Source of the DNA: an uncultured Collinsella sp.
GTDB taxonomy: Bacteria > Actinomycetota > Coriobacteriia > Coriobacteriales > Coriobacteriaceae
Reading direction: 5' to 3'
DNA length: 64,000 nucleotides
Assembly (NCBI GenBank): GCA_900541725.1
Contig: UQLB01000001.1
Location: forward strand, 1-64,000
Positions within the stretch are counted from its first letter, which is position 1. The number at the start of each line of letters is the position of its first letter. The notes beneath the pieces are model-generated. The model was not told the DNA's origin, did not search any database, and saw nothing but the letters and a program-made list of their open reading frames with translations. Positions 50,570 through 60,253 of the stretch are shown here, piece by piece. Position numbers and translations under genes: made by a program.

Positions 50570-52873
50570 TCACGGTCGCTGGCATCGCATCGCAAAGCCC
50601 TTTGCGGTCGGGCTGATGGTGATATCACCATGTTCGATGGTGCATGCGAACGCACCGCCCGCTTCCTGAACGGCATCGATGCAGGCATCCGACGGATGAC
50701 CGTATCGATTCCCCTTGCCGGCGCTCGCGAGGGAAAGCTCGGGTCTCAGGACATCCAGCAACTCACCATCGACTGAAACCTTGGAGCCGTGATGCCCAAG
50801 TTTAAGGACATCGATATCCCCCACCTCCTGCACGAAATCCCGTTCTTGGTCGAGCTCGGCATCACCAGTGAGGAGCATACGCAGGCTCTTGCCTTCCTGA
50901 ACATAAGAGAGTAGCAGGACAAGCGAGTCCTCATTTCCCTCGCCATCTACGGACTCGAACGGCCACATCACGCGGGCGCAAAATGAGCCGATGTCGACCG
51001 TATCCCCACGGCGCACCTGCCGATACTCAACGCCAGGTCGATTCAATACCTCGGCAGGAGCATCCTCCAACGCATCCGCCGCCACGGCAATCGTTCCGAC
51101 CGAAAACTGTTCGAGCACGGCAGGTAGACCACCCCAGTGATCCTCATCCCAATGCGTCACAAAGACGGCATCGATATGGTGCACGTTATTGCGAACCAAC
51201 GCCGCTACCACGCGCTCATCGAGCCCGCAGTCGACGAGTGCTAATGCGTCGCCCTGGCGGATAAGAATCGCATCCGCCTGGCCCACATCGAGCACCGTCA
51301 CCGAAGGCGGAGCGAATCGATCCCAGTAGACGTACGGAATCGCAGCCAAGAGCACCAGGCATGCAAGCCCCACCGCCATAGAACGTGCGCGGGGACGCGG
51401 CCACCAGACCAGCAGAACCGCCAGCAAACACGGCACTAGGTAAATCCACATGCTATCGGGCGGCACACTCACGGATGCACCCGGCACGGCGGCAAACAGC
51501 TGCTCGAAAAACAGCGCGCAACGGGCGGCAATCATGGGCACAACGAGCGCCCAAGTCCGCAACGGTGCCACGAGCGAAAAGGGAACCATCACGATCGACA
51601 CAGCAAGCAGTACGCTCACCACCGGACCGATGACCGCATTTGCCAACGGAGCAATGAGCGAGAACGTACCGAAGGCGGGAATGGTAATGGGAAGAGTCGC
51701 CAGTTGCGAGCACAGCGTGACGGAAAGCATGCTTGCAACGCCCGATGGCACACCCAGCTCACCCAAAGTGTAGGTCGCATAGGGGCAAAAGCACAGAATG
51801 GCAAAGACGCTGGCACATGAAAGCTGAAAGCCCATCTCGAACAGCACCGTCGGCCGCAGCAGCACAAAGATGGACATGGTTACGAAGAGTGCCGATGCGC
51901 CGTGCCGGCGACGCCCCGCGCCGTTTACGACAAGCGTCGCGAACACCATGCAGCACGCGCGCACGGCCGAGGGAGACGCGCCCGTAAAGGCAGCGTAGCC
52001 CACAAGCGTTATCGCCAATATCGCCCGCTGAAGACCACGTGAGCACCGAGTCTTTTGCAATACGCCCTCGATTACAAACCCCACGATAGCCAAATGGCTG
52101 CCCGAGACGGCGATAAGATGCGCCGTTCCCGTCACCGAAAACCAGTCGCCCGCGGGCTGGGCGCGCAGCTCGGCCGAACGACCGCAGGCGACACCGGCTA
52201 TGAGCGCACGCGCCGGGTCGGCTGCAGGCGCGATGGACGCAAGCAGCCAATTTCGCAGCCGAAGCAGCGGCCCCGGAAAGCCCTCATCGACCGACAAAAT
52301 ACGAACGGCTTTAACCTTACGCACCTCGCCTCGGAGCACGCGCGATCGTCCATATGCATCGTTCTCAAAACGTGAAACGCGACCGACAACACGCACGTGC
52401 GCCCCGACCTTAAGCTCGCGGTCACACGATAGGCGAACCGTTGCCAAGTTCTTACCGTCCGCGCGTACCTCGCAGGTATAGGAATACACGTCGTCGTTTA
52501 TGGATGGATCACCCTGCACGACAAACTCGAGGCTGCTTGCCGCTCGACCGTCGAGCGCCTTCGAGGCGCTGAGCGTGCCCACAGCCCACCACGCCGAGAC
52601 GACCGCTCCCGCCACGAGACCGACGGACGCGGCATACAGCCACCGCTTCAAAGGGGCAAGCCGCGCACAAGATTGAGCCAGCACAACGAAGACCGCCGCC
52701 GCAACGGGAATGGCCCATAGCGGCCCGACCGCCGGCACCCGCTCCCTCAGCAGCGCATCAGCGGCCACGTTAAGCACCAAGGCGCAGCTCACGCACATGC
52801 CGGCACACAGGGCCATCGTCCACGGCATCAGGGGCCGCGGAGGCATCACATGCTCGCGCTCGGTCGCACTCAT
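50570..52873 (-). CDS. comEC: DNA uptake channel ComEC/Rec2
   Basis: This 767-residue polytopic protein forms the channel for single-stranded DNA uptake. An N-terminal OB-like DUF4131 region (about 70-180), the competence domain with many membrane helices (about 210-490; SGSHLAIVGFVIEGVL is diagnostic) and a C-terminal metallo-beta-lactamase domain are all present (VFVTHWDEDHWGGLPAVLE, DVLKLGHHGSKVS). The ATG overlaps the comEA stop (ATGA). All domains are intact, so the gene may be functional, though no other competence genes lie in the window. Confidence 0.95.
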   Translation of the reverse strand: MSATEREHVMPPRPLMPWTMALCAGMCVSCALVLNVAADALLRERVPAVGPLWAIPVAAAVFVVLAQSCARLAPLKRWLYAASVGLVAGAVVSAWWAVGTLSASKALDGRAASSLEFVVQGDPSINDDVYSYTCEVRADGKNLATVRLSCDRELKVGAHVRVVGRVSRFENDAYGRSRVLRGEVRKVKAVRILSVDEGFPGPLLRLRNWLLASIAPAADPARALIAGVACGRSAELRAQPAGDWFSVTGTAHLIAVSGSHLAIVGFVIEGVLQKTRCSRGLQRAILAITLVGYAAFTGASPSAVRACCMVFATLVVNGAGRRRHGASALFVTMSIFVLLRPTVLFEMGFQLSCASVFAILCFCPYATYTLGELGVPSGVASMLSVTLCSQLATLPITIPAFGTFSLIAPLANAVIGPVVSVLLAVSIVMVPFSLVAPLRTWALVVPMIAARCALFFEQLFAAVPGASVSVPPDSMWIYLVPCLLAVLLVWWPRPRARSMAVGLACLVLLAAIPYVYWDRFAPPSVTVLDVGQADAILIRQGDALALVDCGLDERVVAALVRNNVHHIDAVFVTHWDEDHWGGLPAVLEQFSVGTIAVAADALEDAPAEVLNRPGVEYRQVRRGDTVDIGSFCARVMWPFESVDGEGNEDSLVLLLSYVQEGKSLRMLLTGDAELDQERDFVQEVGDIDVLKLGHHGSKVSVDGELLDVLRPELSLASAGKGNRYGHPSDACIDAVQEAGGAFACTIEHGDITISPTAKGFAMRCQRP

Positions 52874-53583
52874 ACGCAGATGCAATCTTTGATTTTGGCA
52901 AGCTTCTTCTCGCCGATTCCCGACACACGCATCAGATCGTCAACCGAGGCAAAAGCACCGTTCTTTGTCCGCTCATCGATAATCGACTGCGCCATGGAGG
53001 GACCGATGCCCGAGAGCGTCTGCAGCTCTGCCGAGCTTGCCGTATTAATGTTTACTAGGCCTGTTGCGCTACTCACGCCCGATGACGCGGAAGCCCCACC
53101 ATCAACATCGGCTTCCGCAATGGACGCCTGCTGCTCCCCTACCGTTGGAACGTGAATCTTCTGTCCATCGACGACCTTGGATGCCCGATTGAGCCCCGTA
53201 ACGTCTGCCTCGGGCGCCAGCCCGCCGGCGGCATCAATCGCCTGAGCCACCCGCGCGCCGTCCTTGAGACGATATACACCGGGCGACACAACGGCGCCAT
53301 CGACATCGACATAGACCTCTGCCGCGGCAGAAGCCTTAGTCGAAGAGCCTTCGGATGTCTTTCCGCTCGAAGCATCGCCGGATCCCGGCTCCACCAACGA
53401 GCCCAAACCATCAGTGCGCTCAAACGACACGCCGCCGGCACCGCCGCCAAGGTTCGCCATCGCCAAGCCGCTCGCCATCGCAATGACGCCCAGCATCGCC
53501 ACCACCACAGCCTTATGACCGAGCAGCTTGCCTGCCCAGCGGTCCATCTTTTTGACCCGTTCGTGTTGTTCGCGCTGCGCCAT
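52870..53583 (-). CDS. comEA: DNA receptor ComEA
   Basis: This 237-residue protein has an N-terminal membrane anchor (about 25-45) and a Ser/Gly-rich spacer. An SLBB domain follows (about 90-150: EVYVDVDGAVVSPGVYRL), then a C-terminal helix-hairpin-helix DNA-binding domain (VNINTASSAELQTLSGIG, SGIGEKKLAKIKD). It hands exogenous DNA to ComEC, with which it overlaps by 4 bases. The ATG at 53583 follows GGGAGG. Confidence 0.94.
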   Translation of the reverse strand: MAQREQHERVKKMDRWAGKLLGHKAVVVAMLGVIAMASGLAMANLGGGAGGVSFERTDGLGSLVEPGSGDASSGKTSEGSSTKASAAAEVYVDVDGAVVSPGVYRLKDGARVAQAIDAAGGLAPEADVTGLNRASKVVDGQKIHVPTVGEQQASIAEADVDGGASASSGVSSATGLVNINTASSAELQTLSGIGPSMAQSIIDERTKNGAFASVDDLMRVSGIGEKKLAKIKDCICV

Positions 53584-53756
53584 AGCAAAACCTCCCAACA
53601 CCATCGTGTCAGGAAAGGAGCCCTGTAACAGCCACGCCCCAAAACCGGTTTTAGCGGTCAAACCAAAAGCCGACCAAAACCTTGCACAAATCCGTCCATT
53701 TATTCAGGCACACGTCAGCAAATGAACACTTAGCCACAAAATGCCCAGATAGCAAA

Positions 53757-53786
53757 AGACCGACGATGCAGACGCATCGTCGGTCT
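53757..53786 (-). terminator. terminator after thiI
   Basis: A perfect 13-bp stem (AGACCGACGATGC/GCATCGTCGGTCT) with loop AGAC and TTT tail on the minus strand closes the mihF-gmk-rpoZ-thiI run. Confidence 0.9.
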
Positions 53787-53796
53787 ATGCACAAAT

Positions 53797-55041
53797 TTAC
53801 TCGTGATCTTGGTAAATCTCACGCGGAGCAAGCTCCGAATGTTTGCGTTTTAAGGTCTTAGGGGCCTTATACGTGTTGCTCTCAAAGTCGATGTACTCGG
53901 TCTGCTTGAGCAGGCGCTCGATCATCTCCTCGTGATCGAACAACTCCCAGGCCTCATGCACGGCATCGAGTTTAGCGTGCGTCTCGGGACGGCGCGGCAT
54001 AAACAGCGTGCAGCAGTCGGGAGCGGCCTCAGTGGAGATATCGAACGTACCGATCTCCTCGGCGCGCGCGATGATCTCCTGCTTGTCCGAACCGATGAGA
54101 GGGCGGAACACGGGGATCTTCACGGCCTCGTTGACGGCCATGATATTCTCAAGCGTTTGGGAGGCAACCTGCCCAAGCGATTCGCCCGTAACGATGGCCT
54201 TGGCACCCTCGATGTGCGCAATGCGCTCAGCAACCGAATACATAATGCGGCGATACATGATCACGCGCAGGTTGCTGGGACAGGTGACCGAAATCTCACG
54301 CTGGCAGTCGCCAAACGGCACTACGTACAGTCGGCCGATCTGGACACCCGGCTCAAGCGCACGGATGATGTCCTGCACCAAATACTCGCTCGTATCGGGC
54401 GTCTGCGGACGACCGGAGAAATGTACCGGCACGCACACCGCGCCGCGACGCGCGAGCATCCAGGTCGCCACCGGAGAATCGATACCCGAAGAAAGCAGCG
54501 TCACGACCTTGCCGGCAGACCCCACCGGAAGACCACCCACGCCGCGCTCAGAGCGCGCATACACATAGACGCTACCCTGGACCACCAGCACGTGCACCAT
54601 AGCGTCAGGATCGTGCATCTGGACCTTTTTATCGGGGAAGGCCTCACACAGCACCTCACCCACCTGACGATTGATGTCAATCGAGGTAAGCTCATAGTCA
54701 GTATTGGAGCGCTTGGCGTGCACCTTAAAAGAATCGAAGGAACCAAACTCGCGCAGCGCCTTCACGGCGGCGGCGCAGTACTCCTGCGAGTCGCGGTTGG
54801 TGTGATACGCCAAAGACACACGTGCAACGCCGGGAACGGTGCGAATGACACGCGCCGCCTCATCGGCCTGATGCTCGTTAAAGGTCACGAGGATATAACC
54901 GGAAATTCGAGACACGGCATTCACGGAAAAGGCGGCCAAGGCCGCCTTGATGTTATCCATGAGGATATGCTCAAAATGTGCGCGGTTCTTACCCTTCAGT
55001 CCAACCTCGTGATAGTGGACCAGGCAGACGCGAGCCGCCAT
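53797..55041 (-). CDS. thiI: tRNA 4-thiouridine synthase
   Basis: This 414-residue enzyme adenylates U8 of tRNA for sulfur insertion. An N-terminal ferredoxin-like/THUMP region (to about 165) is followed by a PP-loop LLSSGIDSPVATWML and the AANH domain. The C-terminal rhodanese domain of the E. coli enzyme is absent, as in Gram-positives, so sulfur delivery would use a separate cysteine desulfurase. The stop codon abuts the next gene in the run. Confidence 0.95.
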   Translation of the reverse strand: MAARVCLVHYHEVGLKGKNRAHFEHILMDNIKAALAAFSVNAVSRISGYILVTFNEHQADEAARVIRTVPGVARVSLAYHTNRDSQEYCAAAVKALREFGSFDSFKVHAKRSNTDYELTSIDINRQVGEVLCEAFPDKKVQMHDPDAMVHVLVVQGSVYVYARSERGVGGLPVGSAGKVVTLLSSGIDSPVATWMLARRGAVCVPVHFSGRPQTPDTSEYLVQDIIRALEPGVQIGRLYVVPFGDCQREISVTCPSNLRVIMYRRIMYSVAERIAHIEGAKAIVTGESLGQVASQTLENIMAVNEAVKIPVFRPLIGSDKQEIIARAEEIGTFDISTEAAPDCCTLFMPRRPETHAKLDAVHEAWELFDHEEMIERLLKQTEYIDFESNTYKAPKTLKRKHSELAPREIYQDHE

Positions 55042-55323
55042 TTAGGCTTCAGCAACCTTGTGGCCGAGCGCCTTCTCGTAACGGGCCTCATCGTAGGAGA
55101 TATCGCCGTCGACGATCTCGTCCATAGCCATCGAAATGGTATCGGCACCAGAAAGGCCGATGGTGATGTCATCGACATCCTGAACGGCAAGCACGCGGTT
55201 GTGCTGGCCACGCAGCATGCTATTGATGTCGCAGGCACGCTTGGAGGCAAGCGAAGCGAGCAGGAAGCGGTTGTGATCGGTCTTCTCCAGAAGATCGTCA
55301 ATGCAAGGCTTTACAACGGACAC
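55042..55323 (-). CDS. rpoZ: RNA polymerase omega subunit
   Basis: This 93-residue subunit stabilises the beta-prime subunit. The conserved helix RFLLASLASKRACDINSML and the acidic segment KALGHKV-type end are seen. Its place after gmk is the common gmk-rpoZ order. Confidence 0.92.
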   Translation of the reverse strand: MSVVKPCIDDLLEKTDHNRFLLASLASKRACDINSMLRGQHNRVLAVQDVDDITIGLSGADTISMAMDEIVDGDISYDEARYEKALGHKVAEA

Positions 55324-55328
55324 GGACC

Positions 55329-55898
55329 TCAGATCCTTTCATGCATATCGAGAACGCGAACGAGCTCGTCGGTCGCGCGGTCGAGATCGTCATTCACCAC
55401 GACGTCGTCGTAGCGGTCGGCAAGGGCAAGCTCATCGGCGGCGTTTGCCATACGCAGCTCGATCGTCTCGGGCGTCTCGGTTCCACGACCGACCAGACGC
55501 TCGCGAAGCACCTCGAGCGAGGGAGGCTTGATAAAGATCAGCACGGCCTCGGGGAAACGCTCCTTAACCTGCAGGGCACCCTGGACATCGATCTCCAAGA
55601 TCAGAGACGCGCCCGAGGCGAGCTTGGACTGAACCTCGCTCACCAACGTGCCGTAGCAGTTACCGTGGACCTCGGCCCACTCAACAAACTCACCGTTTGC
55701 CACGCGGCGGTCGAACTCCTCACGCGTCAGGAAAAAGTAATTGACGCCATCGACCTCGCCTTTGCGTGGGGCTCGCGTGGTAGCCGAAACCGTCAGGCCC
55801 AGGTTAGAGCGACGCTCGCGCACACGAGTGACGAGCGTGCCCTTGCCCGCGCCTGACGGTCCAGAAATCACAAAGAGCTTGGAATCCTGAGCGCTCAC
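55329..55898 (-). CDS. gmk: guanylate kinase
   Basis: This 189-residue enzyme phosphorylates GMP to GDP. The P-loop is ISGPSGAGKGTL, and the GMP-binding residues are in TTRAPRKGEVDGVNYFFL and the YGT motif. It is directly followed by rpoZ and preceded by mihF; the mihF-gmk-rpoZ order is typical of Actinobacteria. Confidence 0.97.
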   Translation of the reverse strand: MSAQDSKLFVISGPSGAGKGTLVTRVRERRSNLGLTVSATTRAPRKGEVDGVNYFFLTREEFDRRVANGEFVEWAEVHGNCYGTLVSEVQSKLASGASLILEIDVQGALQVKERFPEAVLIFIKPPSLEVLRERLVGRGTETPETIELRMANAADELALADRYDDVVVNDDLDRATDELVRVLDMHERI

Positions 55899-56207
55899 TT
55901 ATTTGGTCAGCTGCTCGAGGAGCTGCTCGCGCTGACGGACGCCAAGGCCCTGAACGCGACGGGTAGCGGAGATGCCGAGCTCCTCCATGATCTTGGCGGC
56001 CTTGGCCTTACCATAACCAGGGAGAGACTCGATGAGGGTGGAAACCTTCATGCGGGAAGCGATGGGGTCATCGGAGTTGAGCACGGACTCGAGGGACTTC
56101 TCGCCCTTCTTGATCTGCTCGCGAAGCTCAGCGCGGGCGTGACGTGCGGCAGCAGCCTTCTCAAGAGCCTGCTTGCGCTGCTCATCGGTAAGCTGAGGGA
56201 GTGCCAT
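55899..56207 (-). CDS. mihF: actinobacterial integration host factor
   Basis: This 102-residue DNA-binding protein of the mIHF/sIHF type shapes the nucleoid. Helical segments ALEKAAAARHARAELREQIK and the helix-two-turns-helix VSTLIESLPGYGKAKAAKIM are typical. It is unrelated to HU-type IHF and is a good marker of Actinobacteria. The ATG at 56207 follows GGAGG. Confidence 0.95.
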   Translation of the reverse strand: MALPQLTDEQRKQALEKAAAARHARAELREQIKKGEKSLESVLNSDDPIASRMKVSTLIESLPGYGKAKAAKIMEELGISATRRVQGLGVRQREQLLEQLTK

Positions 56208-56343
56208 TCGTACCTCCAAAAAGTTGGGTTATATCTGATTCAATAATTGGCATTTTAGCACGTAGAACGTACAAAATGCCCAATCGCGGCTCCATAGGTT
56301 AGACGATACCCGCAAAAAGTGCAATATACTGCGCCCAAAGTTA

Positions 56344-56404
56344 AGCCCCTGACCTGCGATTCCACACAAAGGATGGGAAAGTTTACGCAGGCACAGGGGC
56401 TATT
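56344..56404 (-). terminator. pyrimidine operon terminator region
   Basis: An outer stem (AGCCCCTG/CAGGGGCT) with an inner CTGCG/CGCAG pairing lies about 45 bases after pyrF. On the minus strand it is followed by TAACTTT. Confidence 0.55.
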
Positions 56405-56446
56405 TTGTGCTAATGAGACCCAAAAGTGGTGACTTAGGGGAATCTT

Positions 56447-57163
56447 TTAGGCGACGTTTTCGACCAGCTCAGCGACAATAGCGTCAAAGGCGGCAACCGG
56501 ATCGTCGGCGCCGGTGATGGGACGGCCCACCACAATGTGGCTTGCGCCACGCTCGATAGCCTGGGAAGGCGTCGCCACGCGGGACTGGTCACCAAGGGCG
56601 GCACCCACCGGACGCACACCCGGAGTCACGATGAGGGCATCGGGGCCCAGCAGCTCACGCATGTCGTGAGCCTCCATCGGCGAGCACACGATACCGTCGA
56701 TGCCGTTGGCCTGAGCGAGCTTTGCCAGGCGGGCGGCCTCCTCGGCCACGGGCGACTCGACGCCGATCTCGCTCAAGGCATCCTGGTTCATGCTCGTGAG
56801 CACGGTGATGGCGACGAGCTTGGCGCGGTCCTCGCGCGCCTCCTCGGCGCCCTCGCGGCAGGCAGCGAGCATGGCGCCCGAACCCAAGCCGTGGACCGAA
56901 AGCAGATCGGCACCGGCAAGCGAGGCCGAGCGGGCGGCACCGCGAACCTGATGCGGAATATCATGGAACTTAAGGTCAAGAAAGACCTTAAAGCCTAGGT
57001 CCTTAAAGGTCTTGACGATCTGGGGACCCTCGGCGTAATAGAGCGTCATACCAACCTTGAGCCAAGCGGCATGGCCCGAAAGCTCGTGGGCGAGCTCGAG
57101 CGCACGCTCACGATCGCAGTCGAGGGCGACGATTACGCGGTCGCGGGCATCGGTCTCTAGCAT
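56447..57163 (-). CDS. pyrF: orotidine 5'-phosphate decarboxylase
   Basis: This 238-residue enzyme decarboxylates OMP to UMP, the last step of de novo UMP synthesis. The catalytic tetrad is in FLDLKFHDIP (Lys-x-x-Asp), and the phosphate site is VVGRPITGADDP. The ATG at 57163 overlaps the pyrD 3' end by 7 bases; the longer frame would run deep into pyrD. Confidence 0.97.
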   Translation of the reverse strand: MLETDARDRVIVALDCDRERALELAHELSGHAAWLKVGMTLYYAEGPQIVKTFKDLGFKVFLDLKFHDIPHQVRGAARSASLAGADLLSVHGLGSGAMLAACREGAEEAREDRAKLVAITVLTSMNQDALSEIGVESPVAEEAARLAKLAQANGIDGIVCSPMEAHDMRELLGPDALIVTPGVRPVGAALGDQSRVATPSQAIERGASHIVVGRPITGADDPVAAFDAIVAELVENVA

Positions 57164-58080
57164 TCGAACGCACCTACCAGTTCGTTGATGTCCTTTACGC
57201 CCTGGGACTCGGCCCAGGCCTCGAGCTCGTGCGCGATCTTGAGCGAAGCGCACGGATCGACGAAGTTGGCCATGCCAACCGACACGCAGGTGGCACCGGC
57301 CAGGATAAACTCGGCCGCATCCTCGCCGGTCATGACACCGCCGACACCGTTGATGGGGATATCGACGGCCTGGGCGACCTCCCAGACCATGCGCACGGCG
57401 ATGTGGTGGCACAGCGGGCCCGAAAGGCCGCCCTTGGGCTTTGCCACGCGGGACTTGCGGGTATGGACGTCGATGGCCATGCCCTGGATGGAGTTAATGA
57501 CCGAAAGGCCGTCGGCGCCGGCGGCTTCGAGGGCCTTGGCGATCTCGGCGACGTTGACCGGCGCCATCTTCACGAACAGCGGCTTATCGGTCACCTTGCG
57601 GCAGGCAGCCATAACGGAAGAGGCGCCCTCGGGCGTAGAGCCCATGGCGGCACCGCCGGCGGCGATGTTGGGGCAGCTCACGTTGATCTCGTAGCCGGCA
57701 GCCCAGGGGCATAGCTCGACATACATCTCGAGCGCGCGCACAAACTCGTCAACGGAGTGGCCGGCAACCTGACAGATGACCTGGCAACCGTCCTTGGACA
57801 GCTGTTCGAGCCACGGGCCTGACTCACGGGCAAAGGCGGCCACGCCGGGGTTCTGAAGGCCCACGGAGTTGATCATGCCGCCCGGGATCTCGGCCATGCG
57901 GGGCGCGGGGTTGCCGGGCCAGGGCTCGGCTGCGCAACCCTTGGTGGTGATGGCGCCCAGCTGGGAAACATCAAAGAAGTTCTGGAACTGCCAACCGTAA
58001 CCAAAAGTACCGGCTGCGGTGTTGATGGGGTTCTGCATCTTGACGCCGCCGAAATCGACGGCCATGTTCACGGTACCCAC
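57157..58080 (-). CDS. pyrD: dihydroorotate dehydrogenase B, catalytic subunit
   Basis: This 307-residue FMN enzyme oxidises dihydroorotate to orotate with NAD via PyrK. The catalytic Cys is in YEINVSCPNIAAGG, and FMN-binding segments are NTAAGTFGYG and NGVGGVMTGEDAAEF. A GTG at 58080 overlapping the pyrK stop (TAGTG) and 7 bases after GGTGG is my preferred start. GTG 58071 and ATG 58065 are alternatives. Pairing with pyrK identifies type 1B, suited to an anaerobe. Confidence 0.94.
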   Translation of the reverse strand: MGTVNMAVDFGGVKMQNPINTAAGTFGYGWQFQNFFDVSQLGAITTKGCAAEPWPGNPAPRMAEIPGGMINSVGLQNPGVAAFARESGPWLEQLSKDGCQVICQVAGHSVDEFVRALEMYVELCPWAAGYEINVSCPNIAAGGAAMGSTPEGASSVMAACRKVTDKPLFVKMAPVNVAEIAKALEAAGADGLSVINSIQGMAIDVHTRKSRVAKPKGGLSGPLCHHIAVRMVWEVAQAVDIPINGVGGVMTGEDAAEFILAGATCVSVGMANFVDPCASLKIAHELEAWAESQGVKDINELVGAFEC

Positions 58081-58871
58081 TAGAAGACCACCACCTTGGA
58101 AGCATCGAACACGGGGCCGCACATGCAAGCACCCTTCATACCGTCGACCGTCTCGACATTGCAGGTGTTGCAGGCGCCAAAGCCACAGCTCATCATGCGC
58201 TCGAGGGACACCTCGCAGTACGCACCGGCCTCGGCGGCAGCAGCGGCGACCTTCTTCATCATGACGGCGGGACCGCAGCTGGCGACGTAGTCGTAGCCGC
58301 CCTCGCCGAGCAGCTCGGCGGCAGGATCGGTGCAAAAACCGTGCGTGCCGAGCGAGCCGTCGTCGGTGCAAACGTTGACCGTGGCGCCCAGCGCGCGGAA
58401 CTCATCGATGCCCACGGCCTTGGAAGCGGTGCCAAAACCCAGGCACACGTCGACGGCCACACCCTGCTCGGCAAGCTTGCCGGCAAGGCACAGCACGGGC
58501 GGAACACCGATGCCGCCCGCCACGAGCAGCGCCTTCCTGGTGCCCTCGGGAACAAGCCAGCCGCGGCCGCCAGGGCCCAACAGGTTAGAGGTGGAGCCGG
58601 GGCCCATCTGGGACAAACGACGGGTATCGTCGCCCACGACGGCGTACCACAGCTCGACGGTGCCGGCCTCGGCGTCGGCGCGGTAGTAGCTCAGGGGCAC
58701 GCGAAGCAGCGAGGACGCGTCACCGGGTACGGCGATGTTCACAAACTGACCGGGCTTGAGCGCACTTGCAAGCTTGGGGGCCGAGATGACGAGCGAGAAG
58801 ACGCCGTCGGCAATCTCCCGGTTCGAGACGACCTCGAAGTCGTGCATGCGTGCAGTGGAAGGTGTGGGCAT
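58080..58871 (-). CDS. pyrK: dihydroorotate dehydrogenase B, electron transfer subunit
   Basis: This 263-residue FAD/2Fe-2S protein passes electrons from PyrD to NAD. The FAD site is RVPLSYYR, the NAD site is LLVAGGIGVPPVL, and the cluster cysteines are in CGFGACNTC and CMCG. The ATG at 58871 follows TTGGAG. It overlaps pyrD by one base. Confidence 0.95.
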   Translation of the reverse strand: MPTPSTARMHDFEVVSNREIADGVFSLVISAPKLASALKPGQFVNIAVPGDASSLLRVPLSYYRADAEAGTVELWYAVVGDDTRRLSQMGPGSTSNLLGPGGRGWLVPEGTRKALLVAGGIGVPPVLCLAGKLAEQGVAVDVCLGFGTASKAVGIDEFRALGATVNVCTDDGSLGTHGFCTDPAAELLGEGGYDYVASCGPAVMMKKVAAAAAEAGAYCEVSLERMMSCGFGACNTCNVETVDGMKGACMCGPVFDASKVVVF

Positions 58872-58963
58872 AAACGCTCCAATCCCCCATGCGGTTGCAT
58901 GGTCCAAACGAATAGAAAGCGCGGCACCGCAAGGGCGCCGCGCACAAAAGCGATAAGGCTATG

Positions 58964-60253
58964 CTAGCAGATGCAGCCGTCGGCAAGCGTCTGTTTACCG
59001 CCGACAAATACATCGGTGGCACGACCGGTGAGCGTGCGGCCGGCAAAACCGGAGTTCTCGGCGCGCGACTCATAACCGTCCTCGCCGACCGTCCAGGTGG
59101 CAGAGGGGTCGAACACGGTCAGGTCGGCAACGGAACCCGCCTTGACCTGAACCTGGTCGAGGCCCAGAATCTCACGCGGCTTGATGGCCATGAGCTCGAC
59201 CATGCGGCCCACGCTCATCTTGCCCGTGTTGACCAGCTCGGTGAGTACGAGCGACAGCGAGGTCTCGAGGCCGATCATGCCAAAGGGTGCGAGCTCGAAC
59301 TCGCGGGCCTTCTCCCACGGGGTGTGCGGAGCGTGATCGGTAACGATCACGTCGACGGTACCGTCGATGACGCCCTGACGAATGGCTTCGGCGTCCTCGT
59401 CGGTGCGCAGCGGCGGATTGACCTTGAGCGAGGTGTTGTAGGTCTCGTCCAGGTCGTTCTCGGTCAGGAACATGTGGTGCGGGGTGGCCTCGCAGGTAAC
59501 CTGAACGCCAGCGGCCTTACCGGCACGCACGATCTCCAGACCATGGGCGGTGGAGATGTGCTGGATGTGCAGCTTGGCGCCGGTCAGCTTGGCGATCTCG
59601 ATGTCGCGGGCGATCTGGAGCTCCTCGCCGGCAGCCGGCCAACCCTCGAGGGCCAGACGGGTCGAGACCTTGCCCTCGTTGATCTGGCCATGGCCGACCA
59701 GGTCCTCGTCCTGGCAGTGGCTCATGAAGACCTTGCCGAACATCTTGCCGTAGTCCATGCAGCGACGGAGCATGCCCGCGCCCTGCACGCCGCGACCGTC
59801 ATCGGTGAAGGCGACGGCGCCGTGGGCGACCATATCGCCCATCTCGGACATGGCCTCGCCCTTAAGACCGCGGGTCATGGCGCCCGACGGATAGACGCGG
59901 CAGTGGCCGACCTCGGCAGCGCGGGACTTGACGAACTCCACGACAGTGCCGTTATCGGTGACAGGATCGGTGTTGGGCATGGCGCACACGCCGGTAAAGC
60001 CGCCCTTGGCAGCTGCGCGGGTGCCGCTCTCGATGTCCTCTTTGACCTCGTAGCCGGGCTCGCGAAGGTGAACGTGCATATCCACCAGGCCGGGGACGAG
60101 GTACTTGCCGGAAAGGTCGCGGACCTCGGCTCCCTCGACGGCGAGATTCTCGCCGACCTCGGCGATCTTGTCGCCGTCAATCAGGACGTCAACGACACCG
60201 TCAAGCTCGACGGACGGGTCGACGACGTGGGCATTCTTAAGAAGCAAGGCCAT
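58964..60253 (-). CDS. pyrC: dihydroorotase
   Basis: This 429-residue type-I dihydroorotase cyclises carbamoyl aspartate. Metal ligands are in VDMHVHLREPG, HIQHISTAH and TDHAPH. The ATG at 60253 follows GGAGG and overlaps the pyrB end by 17 bases. A gap of about 90 bases separates it from pyrK. Confidence 0.96.
   Translation of the reverse strand: MALLLKNAHVVDPSVELDGVVDVLIDGDKIAEVGENLAVEGAEVRDLSGKYLVPGLVDMHVHLREPGYEVKEDIESGTRAAAKGGFTGVCAMPNTDPVTDNGTVVEFVKSRAAEVGHCRVYPSGAMTRGLKGEAMSEMGDMVAHGAVAFTDDGRGVQGAGMLRRCMDYGKMFGKVFMSHCQDEDLVGHGQINEGKVSTRLALEGWPAAGEELQIARDIEIAKLTGAKLHIQHISTAHGLEIVRAGKAAGVQVTCEATPHHMFLTENDLDETYNTSLKVNPPLRTDEDAEAIRQGVIDGTVDVIVTDHAPHTPWEKAREFELAPFGMIGLETSLSLVLTELVNTGKMSVGRMVELMAIKPREILGLDQVQVKAGSVADLTVFDPSATWTVGEDGYESRAENSGFAGRTLTGRATDVFVGGKQTLADGCIC

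Noticed and set aside
50570..53583. Evidence that the organism is naturally competent
   Set aside because: comEA and comEC are intact, but many bacteria retain them without demonstrated competence, and no pilus or regulator genes are in the window.
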